Positions 15,512 to 24,829 of a stretch of DNA of 64,000 nt are shown piece by piece. Positions within the stretch are counted from its first letter, which is position 1. Every line of letters starts with the position of its first letter. The position numbers and the translations under genes were made by a program. The stretch is from Streptomyces sp. A0958 (GTDB lineage Bacteria; Actinomycetota; Actinomycetes; Streptomycetales; Streptomycetaceae). Below the pieces are notes generated by a model. The model was given only the letters and a program-made list of their open reading frames with translations, was not told the origin of the DNA and ran no database searches. Location of the stretch: assembly GCF_004795035.1 (NCBI RefSeq), contig NZ_SSBK01000024.1, positions 1 through 64,000 of the forward strand. The letters are read 5' to 3'.

Positions 15512-16942
15512 TCACGCCCAAGCGGTGATGAGGTCGTCGGGGGTGAGGCTGAGGATGCCGTTGGCGCTGCTTCCGCTGCGGGCGACGGCGAGCAGGGGGG
15601 TGGAGTCGTCGGTGCCGGGCAGTTGTGAGCGATGGGTGACGAGTCGGGCGAGGTCGCGGTTGTCGAAGGGTTTATTCTCCAGCCACTTGATGGATCCGAC
15701 GAAGGTGATCTTCTTGGCGATAGGGGATCGGTCGGCGCCGACGAGGTCGATTTCAGGGTCGTTGGTGCGGGTCCAGTAGCCGCCGATCACGTTGGTGGCC
15801 TCGGGCAGCCGGTCGTCGGTCAGGCGCCACAGTGCCTCGCGGATCACAGGTTCGACGGCGCGGCCCCGCCAGGACGTCCAACTGGTGCGGATCGATTCGA
15901 GAACACGGTCTCCACGCCCGCGCTCGATCATGGGGATGCCGGGCCCGAGGAAAGAGAGCCAGAAGCGCAGGTATGGATCGGCGACGTGGTAGCGGCTCTC
16001 GCGGCTCGGCCTGGTGGACAGCGGAAGGTCGGCCGCCACCATGCGTCGGCTGGTGAGGAGCTCCAGGGAACGTTTCAGAGAGCCTGGATTGAGGTCGCCC
16101 GCTGCCCGGCCGATCAGGGTGAAGGTGCGTTCCCCGTGTCCGATGGCGCTCAGCACGGTGCGGGCCTGTGCCTCTGTGGGGAACTCGGCGGCCAGAGTGC
16201 GCTCGCCGCTGACGAGGAGGGCGGACGTCGGACGGGCCAGCGCCTGCTCCAGGTATTCCCAGAGGGTGGCACCCGGAGGCCATTCCTCAAGGACGAGCGG
16301 GAGGCCGCCAGAGACCAGGAAGGCGTCGAACGCCTCAGCTGGCGGGAGGTCGAGCATGGCGGCGACCTCGGTCGGATTGAGCGGAGGTACGACCATCTCG
16401 GTGCCGCGCTGGTAGAAGGGGCGACCGTAGGTATTCAGCTGCTCCATCATCGCGATGTCCGAGCCGATGAGGACGAGCAGTACGGGGAGCTTGGACAACG
16501 TCCGGTCGAATGCCTTCTGTAGCGCGCCCTCGAAAGCGGGGTCCTCGCGCACGAGGTAGGGCATCTCGTCGAGCACGACCACGCTGGGCGTGTCCTGAGG
16601 CAGGACACTGGCGAGCAGGCTCAAAGCCGCGTCCCAGGTCTGCGGGGTGGCGAAGTCCGCGATGCGGCCGGCGTCGGGGAGCGGAGAGACGGCGAGCTCG
16701 GCGGCGAAGCCTGCCAGGTCCTCGGCCTTCGAGCCGCCTACTGCGGTGAAGAAGACATGAGGAAGCTCGGAGCGTTCCAGGAACTCCTCCACGAGCCGGG
16801 ACTTGCCGACGCGTCGCCGGCCTCGGATCAGTACGGCGCGCCCGGGCCGCCCGCTGCGTCCGCCGGTCCGTACAGGAGCTAGTAGGTCATCAAGAAGGCC
16901 GAGCTCCGTACGACGCCCAACGAATCCGTTCACAGGTTCCAC
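15512..16942 (-). CDS. archaeal-type AAA ATPase with DUF234 nuclease-like domain
   Basis: 476 residues. N-terminal ATPase: Walker A IRGRRRVGKSRLVEEFLE, Walker B VVVLDEMPYL, and sensor region VLIGSDIAMM. A winged-helix segment follows (TVLSAIGHGERTFTLIGRAA). The C-terminal DUF234 region includes YLRFWLSFLGP and a PD-(D/E)XK-like set, PEIDLVG then FVGSIKW, with Ser replacing the usual acidic residue before Ile-Lys. The family is common on mobile elements and its role is unclear. GTG 16942 is the longest start; GTG 16933 preceded by AAGGTGG is plausible. A 6+6+6 inverted repeat sits just upstream. Confidence 0.87.
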   Translation of the reverse strand: MEPVNGFVGRRTELGLLDDLLAPVRTGGRSGRPGRAVLIRGRRRVGKSRLVEEFLERSELPHVFFTAVGGSKAEDLAGFAAELAVSPLPDAGRIADFATPQTWDAALSLLASVLPQDTPSVVVLDEMPYLVREDPAFEGALQKAFDRTLSKLPVLLVLIGSDIAMMEQLNTYGRPFYQRGTEMVVPPLNPTEVAAMLDLPPAEAFDAFLVSGGLPLVLEEWPPGATLWEYLEQALARPTSALLVSGERTLAAEFPTEAQARTVLSAIGHGERTFTLIGRAAGDLNPGSLKRSLELLTSRRMVAADLPLSTRPSRESRYHVADPYLRFWLSFLGPGIPMIERGRGDRVLESIRTSWTSWRGRAVEPVIREALWRLTDDRLPEATNVIGGYWTRTNDPEIDLVGADRSPIAKKITFVGSIKWLENKPFDNRDLARLVTHRSQLPGTDDSTPLLAVARSGSSANGILSLTPDDLITAWA

Positions 16943-16975
16943 CTTGCCGATCGTTCATTCTCTGCAGGGTAGGTT

Positions 16976-16993
16976 ACTTGCCTAAATGCAAGT
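16976..16993. promoter_or_regulatory. inverted repeat upstream of the DUF234 ATPase
   Basis: ACTTGC-CTAAAT-GCAAGT, a perfect 6-bp dyad about 34 bp before the start, a typical position for an operator. No obvious cognate regulator is adjacent. Confidence 0.45.
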
Positions 16994-17208
16994 TGCGCCA
17001 ATGCAATGCTTTCTGCGCAGTTGCTGCCTACGTCCCGTGAGGCTGGGAGAAGATCAAGGCCGGCTTGCATGCGGTGGGCCCGTGTCATGGCTCGCCGACT
17101 CGCCGACTCGCCGGCACCCGAGGGCGATCGACGGTCAGTGGCGGCACCGGGTGTCGGACGGTGTGCGTGGGAGGGCTGCGTCCGCACGCCTCCGGCAGTC
17201 GACGCATG

Positions 17209-17798
17209 TCGGGGACTGTAAATCGTTTGACAGACCCGACCCTGAACAAGAACGGCAACGTCTACAACCACGGCACCGATGTCTCCTTCACCGCGCACCT
17301 CGGCTCGACCTACAAGAACCGCGCGGTCGAGATCTGGGCGAACCCTTTCGGCGGCGACAAGCCCAACAAGCTGCTGAAAACCGGGACGGTCAACTCCAGC
17401 GGCACCCGCATCGCGCCCAGGACGGGCAAGTCCACGGCATACGCCCGGGTCAGTGTTTCCACCGCCGTTTCCAAGCACTACAAGACGGCCAAGATCGGCT
17501 CGACGTCGTACTACTGGTTCCACAAGAGCACCGATCCGCTGCTCACTACGACCATGTCCTACTACAAGGGGCGTAAGCAACGTTTCGACCTCCAGGTCTA
17601 CTCGGGCGGAAAGTGGTATTCCGCCGACTCGGAGTACTTCGCGCTCGGCACGAACGGAAAGCCGGCCGTACGCCTTGGAGCGCCGGATAAGTCCGGGATC
17701 AAGGCGCGGATGCGGTCGTGTACGTCAACGGGTCGTGCGGCGACACCGTGAACTCCACGACGTATGGCTCCTGAAAGTACCTGTACTTCTCCAACTAA
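17209..17798 (+). pseudogene. secreted beta-rich protein gene, decayed
   Basis: The frame from about 17209 reads LTDPTLNKNGNVYNHGTDVS, KNRAVEIWANPFGGDKP, then KPAVRLGAPDKSGIKARMR. This is typical of Streptomyces exported proteins with an Ig-like repeat. Three lesions are visible. There is no signal-peptide start. The frame shifts near 17706, after which the next frame gives VYVNGSCGDTVNSTTYGS. A TGA follows where Trp would be expected, before KYLYFSN and the true stop at 17796-17798. The middle also seems shortened (SSGTRIAPRTGKSTAY). Confidence 0.7.
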
Positions 17799-17834
17799 GG
17801 GCTGTATCGCCAAGAATTGCGGGACAGCCCTTTT
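17797..17834 (+). terminator. rho-independent terminator
   Basis: AAGGGCTGT and ACAGCCCTT pair across an 18-nt loop, followed by TT. It directly overlaps the stop of the decayed secreted-protein gene. Confidence 0.75.
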
Positions 17835-17885
17835 AGCCTTGCCGAGCGGTGTCAGCGCGCAGGCCCCCGCTCCGCCGACCAAGCG

Positions 17886-18125
17886 CCCTGCAAGTTCTTC
17901 AGGTGAGTGTCGGTCGAACGGATTTCGGACGGGCTTCCGTAGCTCAGCTTCTTCTTGTCCACGGTCTGTTCGAGGCTCATCTCTCGACCTCGACGCCCAT
18001 CCGGTCCGCCACCGAACGCGACTGCTCACGCACCCAGTCCGGGCCGGAGTCCCAGCCCATGTCCTCCGGCCGGCTGGCCGTCCAGTCCCCGGGCGTCCTC
18101 GCGCCCGGTCGGGGAGGGATTTCGA
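17886..18125 (-). pseudogene. Rhs N-terminal scrap
   Basis: The minus strand reads GDWTASRPEDMGWDSGPDW then VREQSRSVADRMGVEVE. This is closely similar to the N-terminus of the full Rhs protein (GNWTADRLEDVGWDSGADW). It is a partial duplication downstream of the intact operon; sequence beyond both ends is unrelated. Confidence 0.8.
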
Positions 18126-18182
18126 AGTGCACATACCGAAGACCGGCGTGCCCGGGGTCCCGTCCGTCCCGCGAACGTACTT

Positions 18183-18551
18183 CTACGAATGGGCCAGGAT
18201 TACCGCCCGCTCGCGTTCGTACATCTCGATTGCTCGCGGATCCCCATCGTAGTAGGCCTCCCAAAAACCGGACTCGTTCCAAGATTCTGGACACAGGGAG
18301 AAGGATCCGGATTCGAGCTGGAAGTATCGCCAGGTCGGCGGCAGAGAGTGGGAAGTGACGGTGAAAATTCGGGTGTCGAAGAGCGCGGACTGCCTCAGCC
18401 CGCCCTCAACGAATTCGATGCGGAAAGAGTTGGCCATTTTGAAACGAGTGGAGATTTCGAGGACTGCGTACTCATGTCCATTAGTGAGGGTGGCGATCCC
18501 CTGTGTGATTTTGGGGTCCGTGGTGTTGTCGATGTTCACTCGAACGCGCAT
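18183..18551 (-). CDS. candidate immunity protein for the Rhs toxin
   Basis: A 122-residue protein of no recognised family: MRVRVNIDNTTDPKITQGIA, ISTRFKMANSFRIEFVEGG, then a Trp/acid-rich end (ESWNESGFWEAYYDGD). It starts 5 bp after the Rhs stop on the same strand, the standard place for the antidote of a polymorphic toxin. The function is inferred from position only. GC content is lower than the Rhs core, as usual for exchangeable toxin/immunity tips. Confidence 0.65.
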   Translation of the reverse strand: MRVRVNIDNTTDPKITQGIATLTNGHEYAVLEISTRFKMANSFRIEFVEGGLRQSALFDTRIFTVTSHSLPPTWRYFQLESGSFSLCPESWNESGFWEAYYDGDPRAIEMYERERAVILAHS

Positions 18552-18556
18552 GCGCC

Positions 18557-21500
18557 TTACCTTCTGTTCATGATTACCTTGTAGTCGTAATTCAAAACCC
18601 GCCCCGTTTCGGGATTGTAATAATAATGTACCTGGAAGTCCCCGTAAGGTGACTGGTGCGTCCTGGTGGTGTATTTACCCCAGTCGCTGAGATTGCTTCC
18701 GTCCGACGTCATGGCCTCACGCACTGCGGGGTTGCCGATCTTTTCTCCGTCGATCACTCGCCGTGAGTCGGCGATAGCATCGGGCGTGAGCCAGCCGTTC
18801 TCATTGAAGATGGAGCCGGCTGATTCTCTGCGCAGTTGTTCGGCGAGCCGCTGGCCCTCGGCCGAGCCCGGCACGAAATTCTCGTTGGCATCCTTGCCCT
18901 CCCGCCCTGTGTCGTTCAGACAACGAGGTGCCAGGCCCAGGGGGTCGGACCAGGTGTGTGGGTTGTGGACGTACGTCGACGGGTTGGGGGCCGGGGCCAG
19001 CCCCAGGGGGTCCGGTGTCGTGTAGCGGGCTGTTTCCGGGTCGTAATGCCGGTGGTGGTTGTGGTGGAGGCCGGTTTCGGGGTCGTAATACTGGCCCGGG
19101 AATCGGAGAGGCGTGTACGCGGTGCTGCGTCTGGCCCAGGTGGTGGTGCCCCAGAGGGTGGTTCGGGTGTGCCAGGCCAAAGAACCCGTTTCGTCGACGA
19201 GTTCGGTGGGTGCGCCGACCAGGTCGGTGACGATGGCGAAGAAGCGTTCGTCCACTGTGTGCTGGGAGGAATCGGCGGAGAGGATGCGTTCGGTCTGGGC
19301 CAGGGGGCCGAGCCCTTGGTGGTCCCAGGTGAGGACGATGGGCCGGGGCAGCCCGGTTGCGGTGGTGACTTGTTCGCAGAGGGTGGTGCCGTCCCACGTG
19401 AAGCGGGTCTCCTCGACCACGGTCCGGTGGTCGTCACCGAGGCGCTCCTTGGCGATTCGGCGGCCAAGCGGGTCGTAGTGGTACCGCCATCGAGTGCCGT
19501 CCGGGGTGGTGGCGGCGGTCATGCGGTCTTCCGCGTCCCATTCGTAGCGCCAGGTGTCGGGCTTGCGGGAGAGTCTGGCCTTTTGGCGCAGGGTGATGCG
19601 GCCGGCGGCGTCGTGCTCGTACCGCGTGTTCCCAGCACGGGTGATAGTGGTTCCCGTGTACGAACGGAGGCCGGTGGCGTCATGGCCCGGGCGGGATGAG
19701 GGCCACGTGGCGGCGGTTTGGTTGCCGGCGGCGTCGTAGGCGTACGCCTCGTTCCAGTCGGCAGCCGTGACCCGGGTGACGCGGCCGGCGCCGTCCAGGT
19801 CAAAGCGGTGGAACCCGTTGAGGCTGTCGTCCAGACCGGTGAGGTACCCGTCGGTGCGGTAGGCGTAGGCGCGTGTGTTCAGCGTGGTGCGGTCGCGGCC
19901 AACAAGGTGCTGGGTGCTGAGTCGGCCCGCCGCGTCCCAGGTGGAGGCGAGGGTAAGGGCGCCGCCGAAGGAGCGTTCTCGTTCCCGGCCGGCAGAGTCG
20001 TGGGCGAAGGTGATGCGCCGTTCACCGCAGGTCAGTTCAGCGGGCCGGCCCGCCGCGTCGTACCCGTAGGTGGTGCGTCGGCCGGTGGGGGTGACCCGGC
20101 GGGTGCGCTGTCCCAGCGCGTCGTACGCGTACGTGGTGGCACGGCCGTCCGCAAGTTCCGTCTTCACCCGCCCGGCTTGGTCGTACTGGTAGATCAGCTC
20201 GGTGCTCGGGCCGTTCGCCTGCACCAGCCGTCCTGCGGGGTCGTACGCGAATGTGGTCACCCGGCCGGCTGCGTCCTTGCGGATCACGCGGCTGAGGGCG
20301 TCGCGAGAGTAGGAGACGGTCTCCCCGAGCGGGGTGACGGAGGCTGTCATCCTCCCGGCCGCGTCGACGGTGTAACCCGCGGTGCGGCCGTCGAAATCGG
20401 TCTCGGAGACCAGTCGGCCGGCGCGGTCGTAGGCGTACGTCCAGGTGAGTCCCTGTGGGTTGGTGACCCGGGTGAGGCGCAGGTCCGCGTCGTGCGTGAA
20501 CTCGTAGCGGGCTCCGTCGGGATCGGTTCGGGCCGCCAGGAGGTCGAAGTGGGTGTACTCGAAACGACTCGTTCCGCCGATGGGATCGGTATGGGTGAGC
20601 CGGTTGCCCTCGCCGTCGTAGGTCCATGACTCGATACCGCCGTCCGGGCCGGTGCGCTCTGCGAGTTCACCGTTGGGGGACCAGCGCAGGTGGGTGACCG
20701 CTCCCAGTGGGTCGGTGGCGCGCACGGGGCGGCCCAGTGGGTCCCGGTCGTAGCGGGTGGTGCCACCGAGTGGGTCGGTGATCTCCACAGGCAATCCGGC
20801 CAGGTCGCAGTGGACCTTGGTCACGTTCCCCAGTGCGTCGGTGACCGAGGTGACCCGGCCCGCCGTGTCGTAGGTGTAGCGGGTGGTGCTGCCGCCGGGA
20901 TCAGTGACCGCCGTTCGATTGCCGTGGTCGTCGAATTCCTGGAGGCGCCGGGAGCCGTCCGGTTCCACGAGCTCGGTCACGAGCCCCAGCCGGTCCCGCA
21001 TGACTCGGAGTCGGGCGCCGTCCGCCTGCGTGATCCCGGAGACTCTGCCCTCCTCGTCGTAAGACAGCGTGGTGGTGTGCCCAAGCGCGTCGGTGTGCGT
21101 CAGCCGGTGTCCACGGGCGTCGAAGGTGTCGCGGGTGGTGTTGCCCAATGGGTCGGTGGTGGCCAGGACTCGGCACCTGCCGTCGACGAGATGACGGGTG
21201 GAGCGGCCGTCGGCGGTGGTGAGGGTAGTGGTCCGGTTGCCCGTGGGCGGATCGGGTTCGGTGTATGTCAGGGTGAGCTGGAAGTGGCCCGCCTCACCAC
21301 CCTCCGCGACGACGCGGTCCCGGTCGTCGTAGGCGTAGCTGTATCGGCTGTTGTTGGAATCGATCCACGCTGTCACCCTGTGGCGTTCGTCGTAGGTGAA
21401 GGTGAGGGTGGCGCCGGATGGTTTGGTGACGTTGGTGAGGTTGCCGTCGGTGTATCCGTAGGTGCGCAGGGGGAGGGCCGCGGTTGGGTCGGCGGTCGTG

Positions 21501-23302
21501 AGCCCGTTCTCGCCGGTCGTGGGGGTAAGCGCCAGGCTCGTAACGAGTCGGTCTGCCAGTGCCAGCTTCAGGTGGTGGCCGGCGGAGTGGACGAGTGCGA
21601 GGGGTGTGCCGTCGTCGGTGCGGTCGAAGGTGATGGTGTTGTTGTTGCGGTCGCTGATCTCGTCGAGCCAGGCGGTGCCGTCTTCGCCGGGGTCGGTTCC
21701 GTGTGGGGCGTCGAAGTGGCGTGTGAGGCCGGTGTCGGGGTCGGTGAGCGTGTAGTCGCCGGATGCGTCGCGTTCCAGGATGCTGCGTGAGGTCCCAGTT
21801 TCGGGGTGTGTGGGAAGGCCGGGGGCGGGGTGGGGGTAGGTGATGAGGCGGCCGTCGTCGGTGATGTGGATGACGCCGTTGGCGTCGATTTCCAGGTGTT
21901 CGTCGACGGTGGAGGACCAGGAGGGGCCGAAGAAGCGGCCTGCGGTGTAGCCGGATTCGACGCGGCGGGTGAAGGCGAGCGGTAGGACGCCAGGGAGCAC
22001 GATGTCGGTCTGGGGCAGGAACATGCGGCCGGAGGCGAGGTCGACCGGGTCGGTGCCCTTGGTGGCGCGTTCCTCGGGGGTGCGGTTGTGGGTGCCTTCG
22101 GGGGCGTCGTCGATGAGGCGGCGGGCCTTGTTCGCGTCCTGGGCGAGGTCTGCGAGTTCTTTGGCGGTGCGGGCTCCCTTGACCGCGGCGCCTCCGCCGC
22201 CGGTCGCGGCGGTGAGGGCCAGGTCGGGGACGAGGCGGCCGAGTCCTTCGGCGGGGTCCTTCATGAACTCGGTGACCATCTGCTTGCCGGCGCCCCAGGG
22301 GTCGTTGGCGACCTGGACGAGTCCGGCGGCGGTGTTGTTCAGCGCGAGGGCGTACTCGGCGGGGTGGGTGAGGTTGTACGGGTCCATCGGGTTGACGGTG
22401 CGCACGAAGTTGAGGAGCCCGGCCGTGCCCTTGGCTATCCCGCCGACGAAGTGGGTGTTCATGATCTGGGTCTCGGCGAGCCCGTCGGCGACGTGGTCGG
22501 CGTAGCTCGGCTTCTTCGGCGCGGCGTCCCGCGCGGCGGCCACGGCGGTGCGGGCGGTCTCGGCTGCGGTGTTGCGCTGCGTATGGGCCTCCGCGAGGAG
22601 TTGCTGCGCCTCCTCCATGCGCGCCTTGCCCGGATCGGTGAACTCACCGGGCCTGGGCGGCAGCGTGGACGGGTCGCGTTTGTCGGAGGGCAGGGCGTTG
22701 TACGTGTCGACGGCCTTGTTGAACGTGTCGCACTTCTCCTTGTGGGCGTCCATCGCCTCCTCGGAGGCCTTGGTACCCGACTTCCACTTGTCGATCGCCA
22801 ACTGGGCCTGACCCTGCGCCCATTCGACCGTCCCGGCGAACGACTCCAACGCGCCCGCGGCCTTCTCGAAGGCGTCGGAGGCCTTGAACCACTGGGGAGG
22901 CTCCACGGAGACCGACTCCCGGAACGCGTCCGCCGTCTTCCCTTTGAGCTCGGAGGCGTCCAGCCCCTTGAGCCCGCCACCGACCTTGTCGAACGCGCCC
23001 TGCAGGGCTTTGAGATGACCGGCCGAGGAGCGGATTTCGGAAGGGCTGCCGTAGATCAGCTTCTTCTTGTCCTCGGTCTGCCCGAGGTCCATCTCGTCGA
23101 CCTCGGCGCCCATCCGGTTCGCGACCGAGCGTGACTGTTCACGTACCCAGTCCGCGCCGGAGTCCCAGCCCACGTCCTCCAGCCGGTCGGCCGTCCAGTT
23201 CCCCGCGTCCTCGACCCGGTCACCGACCCACTTCGCGCCGTCCTCGACGGCGTCCTCGATGACGTCCGGTGTCAGATCGCTGACAAGATCCCCGAGTCCC
23301 AT
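18557..23302 (-). CDS. T7SS-linked Rhs toxin with unidentified C-terminal domain
   Basis: A 1581-residue protein. Residues 1-280 are helical, as in predicted type VII secretion substrates (WXG-like: LKALQGAFDKVGGGLKGLDA). About 400-480 is DUF6531 (DPVDLASGRMFLPQTDIVLP). About 560-1400 is an array of YD repeats (consensus G-RxxxYxYDxxGRL) that forms the toxin-enclosing shell. The core tip is YDPETARYTTPDPLGLAP. The toxin is residues about 1461-1581 (FNENGWLTPDAIADSRRVI, SDWGKYTTRTHQSPYGDF, YYNPETGRVLNYDYKV); I cannot assign it to a nuclease family with confidence. The operon order is SseB-like, ESX-like, this gene, immunity. It is probably exported by the ESX/T7 system into competitors. Confidence 0.92.
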   Translation of the reverse strand: MGLGDLVSDLTPDVIEDAVEDGAKWVGDRVEDAGNWTADRLEDVGWDSGADWVREQSRSVANRMGAEVDEMDLGQTEDKKKLIYGSPSEIRSSAGHLKALQGAFDKVGGGLKGLDASELKGKTADAFRESVSVEPPQWFKASDAFEKAAGALESFAGTVEWAQGQAQLAIDKWKSGTKASEEAMDAHKEKCDTFNKAVDTYNALPSDKRDPSTLPPRPGEFTDPGKARMEEAQQLLAEAHTQRNTAAETARTAVAAARDAAPKKPSYADHVADGLAETQIMNTHFVGGIAKGTAGLLNFVRTVNPMDPYNLTHPAEYALALNNTAAGLVQVANDPWGAGKQMVTEFMKDPAEGLGRLVPDLALTAATGGGGAAVKGARTAKELADLAQDANKARRLIDDAPEGTHNRTPEERATKGTDPVDLASGRMFLPQTDIVLPGVLPLAFTRRVESGYTAGRFFGPSWSSTVDEHLEIDANGVIHITDDGRLITYPHPAPGLPTHPETGTSRSILERDASGDYTLTDPDTGLTRHFDAPHGTDPGEDGTAWLDEISDRNNNTITFDRTDDGTPLALVHSAGHHLKLALADRLVTSLALTPTTGENGLTTADPTAALPLRTYGYTDGNLTNVTKPSGATLTFTYDERHRVTAWIDSNNSRYSYAYDDRDRVVAEGGEAGHFQLTLTYTEPDPPTGNRTTTLTTADGRSTRHLVDGRCRVLATTDPLGNTTRDTFDARGHRLTHTDALGHTTTLSYDEEGRVSGITQADGARLRVMRDRLGLVTELVEPDGSRRLQEFDDHGNRTAVTDPGGSTTRYTYDTAGRVTSVTDALGNVTKVHCDLAGLPVEITDPLGGTTRYDRDPLGRPVRATDPLGAVTHLRWSPNGELAERTGPDGGIESWTYDGEGNRLTHTDPIGGTSRFEYTHFDLLAARTDPDGARYEFTHDADLRLTRVTNPQGLTWTYAYDRAGRLVSETDFDGRTAGYTVDAAGRMTASVTPLGETVSYSRDALSRVIRKDAAGRVTTFAYDPAGRLVQANGPSTELIYQYDQAGRVKTELADGRATTYAYDALGQRTRRVTPTGRRTTYGYDAAGRPAELTCGERRITFAHDSAGRERERSFGGALTLASTWDAAGRLSTQHLVGRDRTTLNTRAYAYRTDGYLTGLDDSLNGFHRFDLDGAGRVTRVTAADWNEAYAYDAAGNQTAATWPSSRPGHDATGLRSYTGTTITRAGNTRYEHDAAGRITLRQKARLSRKPDTWRYEWDAEDRMTAATTPDGTRWRYHYDPLGRRIAKERLGDDHRTVVEETRFTWDGTTLCEQVTTATGLPRPIVLTWDHQGLGPLAQTERILSADSSQHTVDERFFAIVTDLVGAPTELVDETGSLAWHTRTTLWGTTTWARRSTAYTPLRFPGQYYDPETGLHHNHHRHYDPETARYTTPDPLGLAPAPNPSTYVHNPHTWSDPLGLAPRCLNDTGREGKDANENFVPGSAEGQRLAEQLRRESAGSIFNENGWLTPDAIADSRRVIDGEKIGNPAVREAMTSDGSNLSDWGKYTTRTHQSPYGDFQVHYYYNPETGRVLNYDYKVIMNRR

Positions 23303-23305
23303 GGA

Positions 23306-23953
23306 TCAGTTCCCCCCGTTGCCCTGCTGCTGTTGGCGGGACCGCTCCTCCGGTGAGGGCCCGAACGTCTCGTCGACCTGCCGGTCGAAGGCCTCCTGGT
23401 CGACGCCGAGCAACTGGTTCATCAGCTCGGCCTGCCGGCCGCCGTTGCCCTCGGTCACCAGGGCCCGGCCGGTGTCCTTCCAGGTCTGCCCGGCCTCGTC
23501 CCCGGCCCGCTGGAACGACTCCGGGCTGTAGTCGGGGCTCAGGTAGTCCGGAGTGAGCACGTCCCCCCAACCCTGCTTGACAATGTCGGCCTCGGACGCG
23601 TTCGGATTGCCCACACCGGCGTTGACCACGATCTTCAGCGTGCCCTCGATGTACTGGTCCTCCTCCCACAAGACCCCGGCGGACAGGCCCAGCTTCGCCG
23701 CGATGGCGTTGGCGTCCTGGACCAGCGCCCGGACCCCCCACTCCCACCGCTCGCAGAAGTCCTCGAACGTCACCGACAACCCGTAGTGCCCGGCCTCCAT
23801 ACCGGTCATCGACAGGCCCGACACCCCCTTGCCCAGGACCGCCCCGGTGCCGGAACCGATCTCCTCCAGCTCGTCCACCGCCGCCCGCAGACCACTGGTG
23901 ATCTTCTTGACGCTCGCCGGATCTATGTGCAGATCCCCCGCACCGCCGCTCAT
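23306..23953 (-). CDS. WXG100/ESX-like T7SS partner protein
   Basis: A 215-residue helical protein. The start at ATG 23953 (MSGGAGDLHIDPASVKKIT) overlaps the stop of the gene before it (ATGA). The N-terminal 100 residues resemble WXG100-type proteins (LRAAVDELEEIG, FEDFCERWEWGVRAL, with Trp in the turn). A C-terminal extension has PSPEERSRQQQQGNGGN. It lies 4 bp upstream of the Rhs gene and probably acts as its secretion partner. A longer frame upstream is antisense-like and not used. Confidence 0.8.
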   Translation of the reverse strand: MSGGAGDLHIDPASVKKITSGLRAAVDELEEIGSGTGAVLGKGVSGLSMTGMEAGHYGLSVTFEDFCERWEWGVRALVQDANAIAAKLGLSAGVLWEEDQYIEGTLKIVVNAGVGNPNASEADIVKQGWGDVLTPDYLSPDYSPESFQRAGDEAGQTWKDTGRALVTEGNGGRQAELMNQLLGVDQEAFDRQVDETFGPSPEERSRQQQQGNGGN

Positions 23954-24408
23954 CGCCCCTGCCCCTGACCGTGGCCCGGTACGACAGTCGAAGCCTCCGC
24001 GTCCTGCTCGTCGATGGCGACCGCATCCGGAACGATCCCCGCCACCGGCGGGAAGAACATTGACCCGTCGGGGTCGGCGATGTTCACCGCGACCCCCGCC
24101 GGCACCCCCATCGCCGGAACGATCTCGTCCAGCAACCGCGCACCCCGCAACTCCGCGATCTCCCACGACCGCCCGGCGCCCCCGCCACCGTCGAGTGCGT
24201 TCCGCGCCTGAGCGAACCGGGCCAACGCCACCTCGTCCGTGAACCCGCACACCCAGCGGACCCCGCCGGACTCCGCGGTCCACAACCCGCCGCCGTCGAT
24301 GGGTACCAGCACCAACGCCCGCCGGAACTCCCCCAGCAGCGCCCGCGGATCACCCACCCCGGCCCGCTGGTCCGCTATCCGCTCCGCCAGCACTGTCCCC
24401 TCGGCCAT
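23950..24408 (-). CDS. SseB-like protein heading the Rhs operon
   Basis: A 152-residue protein. MAEGTVLAERIADQRAGVGD starts at ATG 24408. The middle GEFRRALVLVPIDGGGLWTA and WVCGFTDEVALARFAQAR follow the SseB N-terminal fold, common next to T7SS cargo in Streptomyces. The end is Gly/Gln-rich. First gene of the four-gene operon. SseB-fold proteins often act as chaperones or adaptors (inference). Confidence 0.75.
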   Translation of the reverse strand: MAEGTVLAERIADQRAGVGDPRALLGEFRRALVLVPIDGGGLWTAESGGVRWVCGFTDEVALARFAQARNALDGGGGAGRSWEIAELRGARLLDEIVPAMGVPAGVAVNIADPDGSMFFPPVAGIVPDAVAIDEQDAEASTVVPGHGQGQGR

Positions 24409-24701
24409 GAAACCCCCGTACACCATCCGCCGATCGGTCCCGAACACCGTAGAACACCACGCCCGCGCAAGGATCGGCAGTTCCGTCGGCCATGGCTGCC
24501 TTCGGCCGGCGGGGGCGTGAAGGTTGAGTGAGGTACGGGAGCACCGGCGGCGGACAGCCTGGTCCACGCGGCCACCGCGCTGGGTGACAGTGCCTGCGTT
24601 CTCAGTGCACACCAGGACGCCGGTAGCACAGCTCACGGGAGACATACCGTGGGCCAGACAACAAAGAAGCCCCCGGCCGCTGACCTGGGGCTTCTTTCAA
24701 A

Positions 24702-24742
24702 GAGCGGGTGACGAGAATCGAACTCGCGCTCTGAGCTTGGGA
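24702..24742 (-). repeat. tRNA-Gly 3'-end fragment (att copy E)
   Basis: 41 bp identical to the tRNA segment, with a terminator copy at about 24665-24695. It is the far end of module V. Confidence 0.9.
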
Positions 24743-24829
24743 ATCAACGGTGCTTGAGTTGTCAGAGGGGCTCTGACCTGCGATTTCGCATTGGGCAGGT
24801 GGACAGCCGGGGTCTCTGGGAGCCGTATC

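Larger units (their letters stand above)
15301..24701. mobile_element. module IV of the tRNA-Gly array (no integrase)
   Basis: Bounded by identical 41-bp tRNA-Gly fragments at 15301 and 24702. It carries a DUF234 ATPase, a decayed secreted-protein gene and a full T7SS-linked Rhs operon. No recombinase. Confidence 0.65.
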
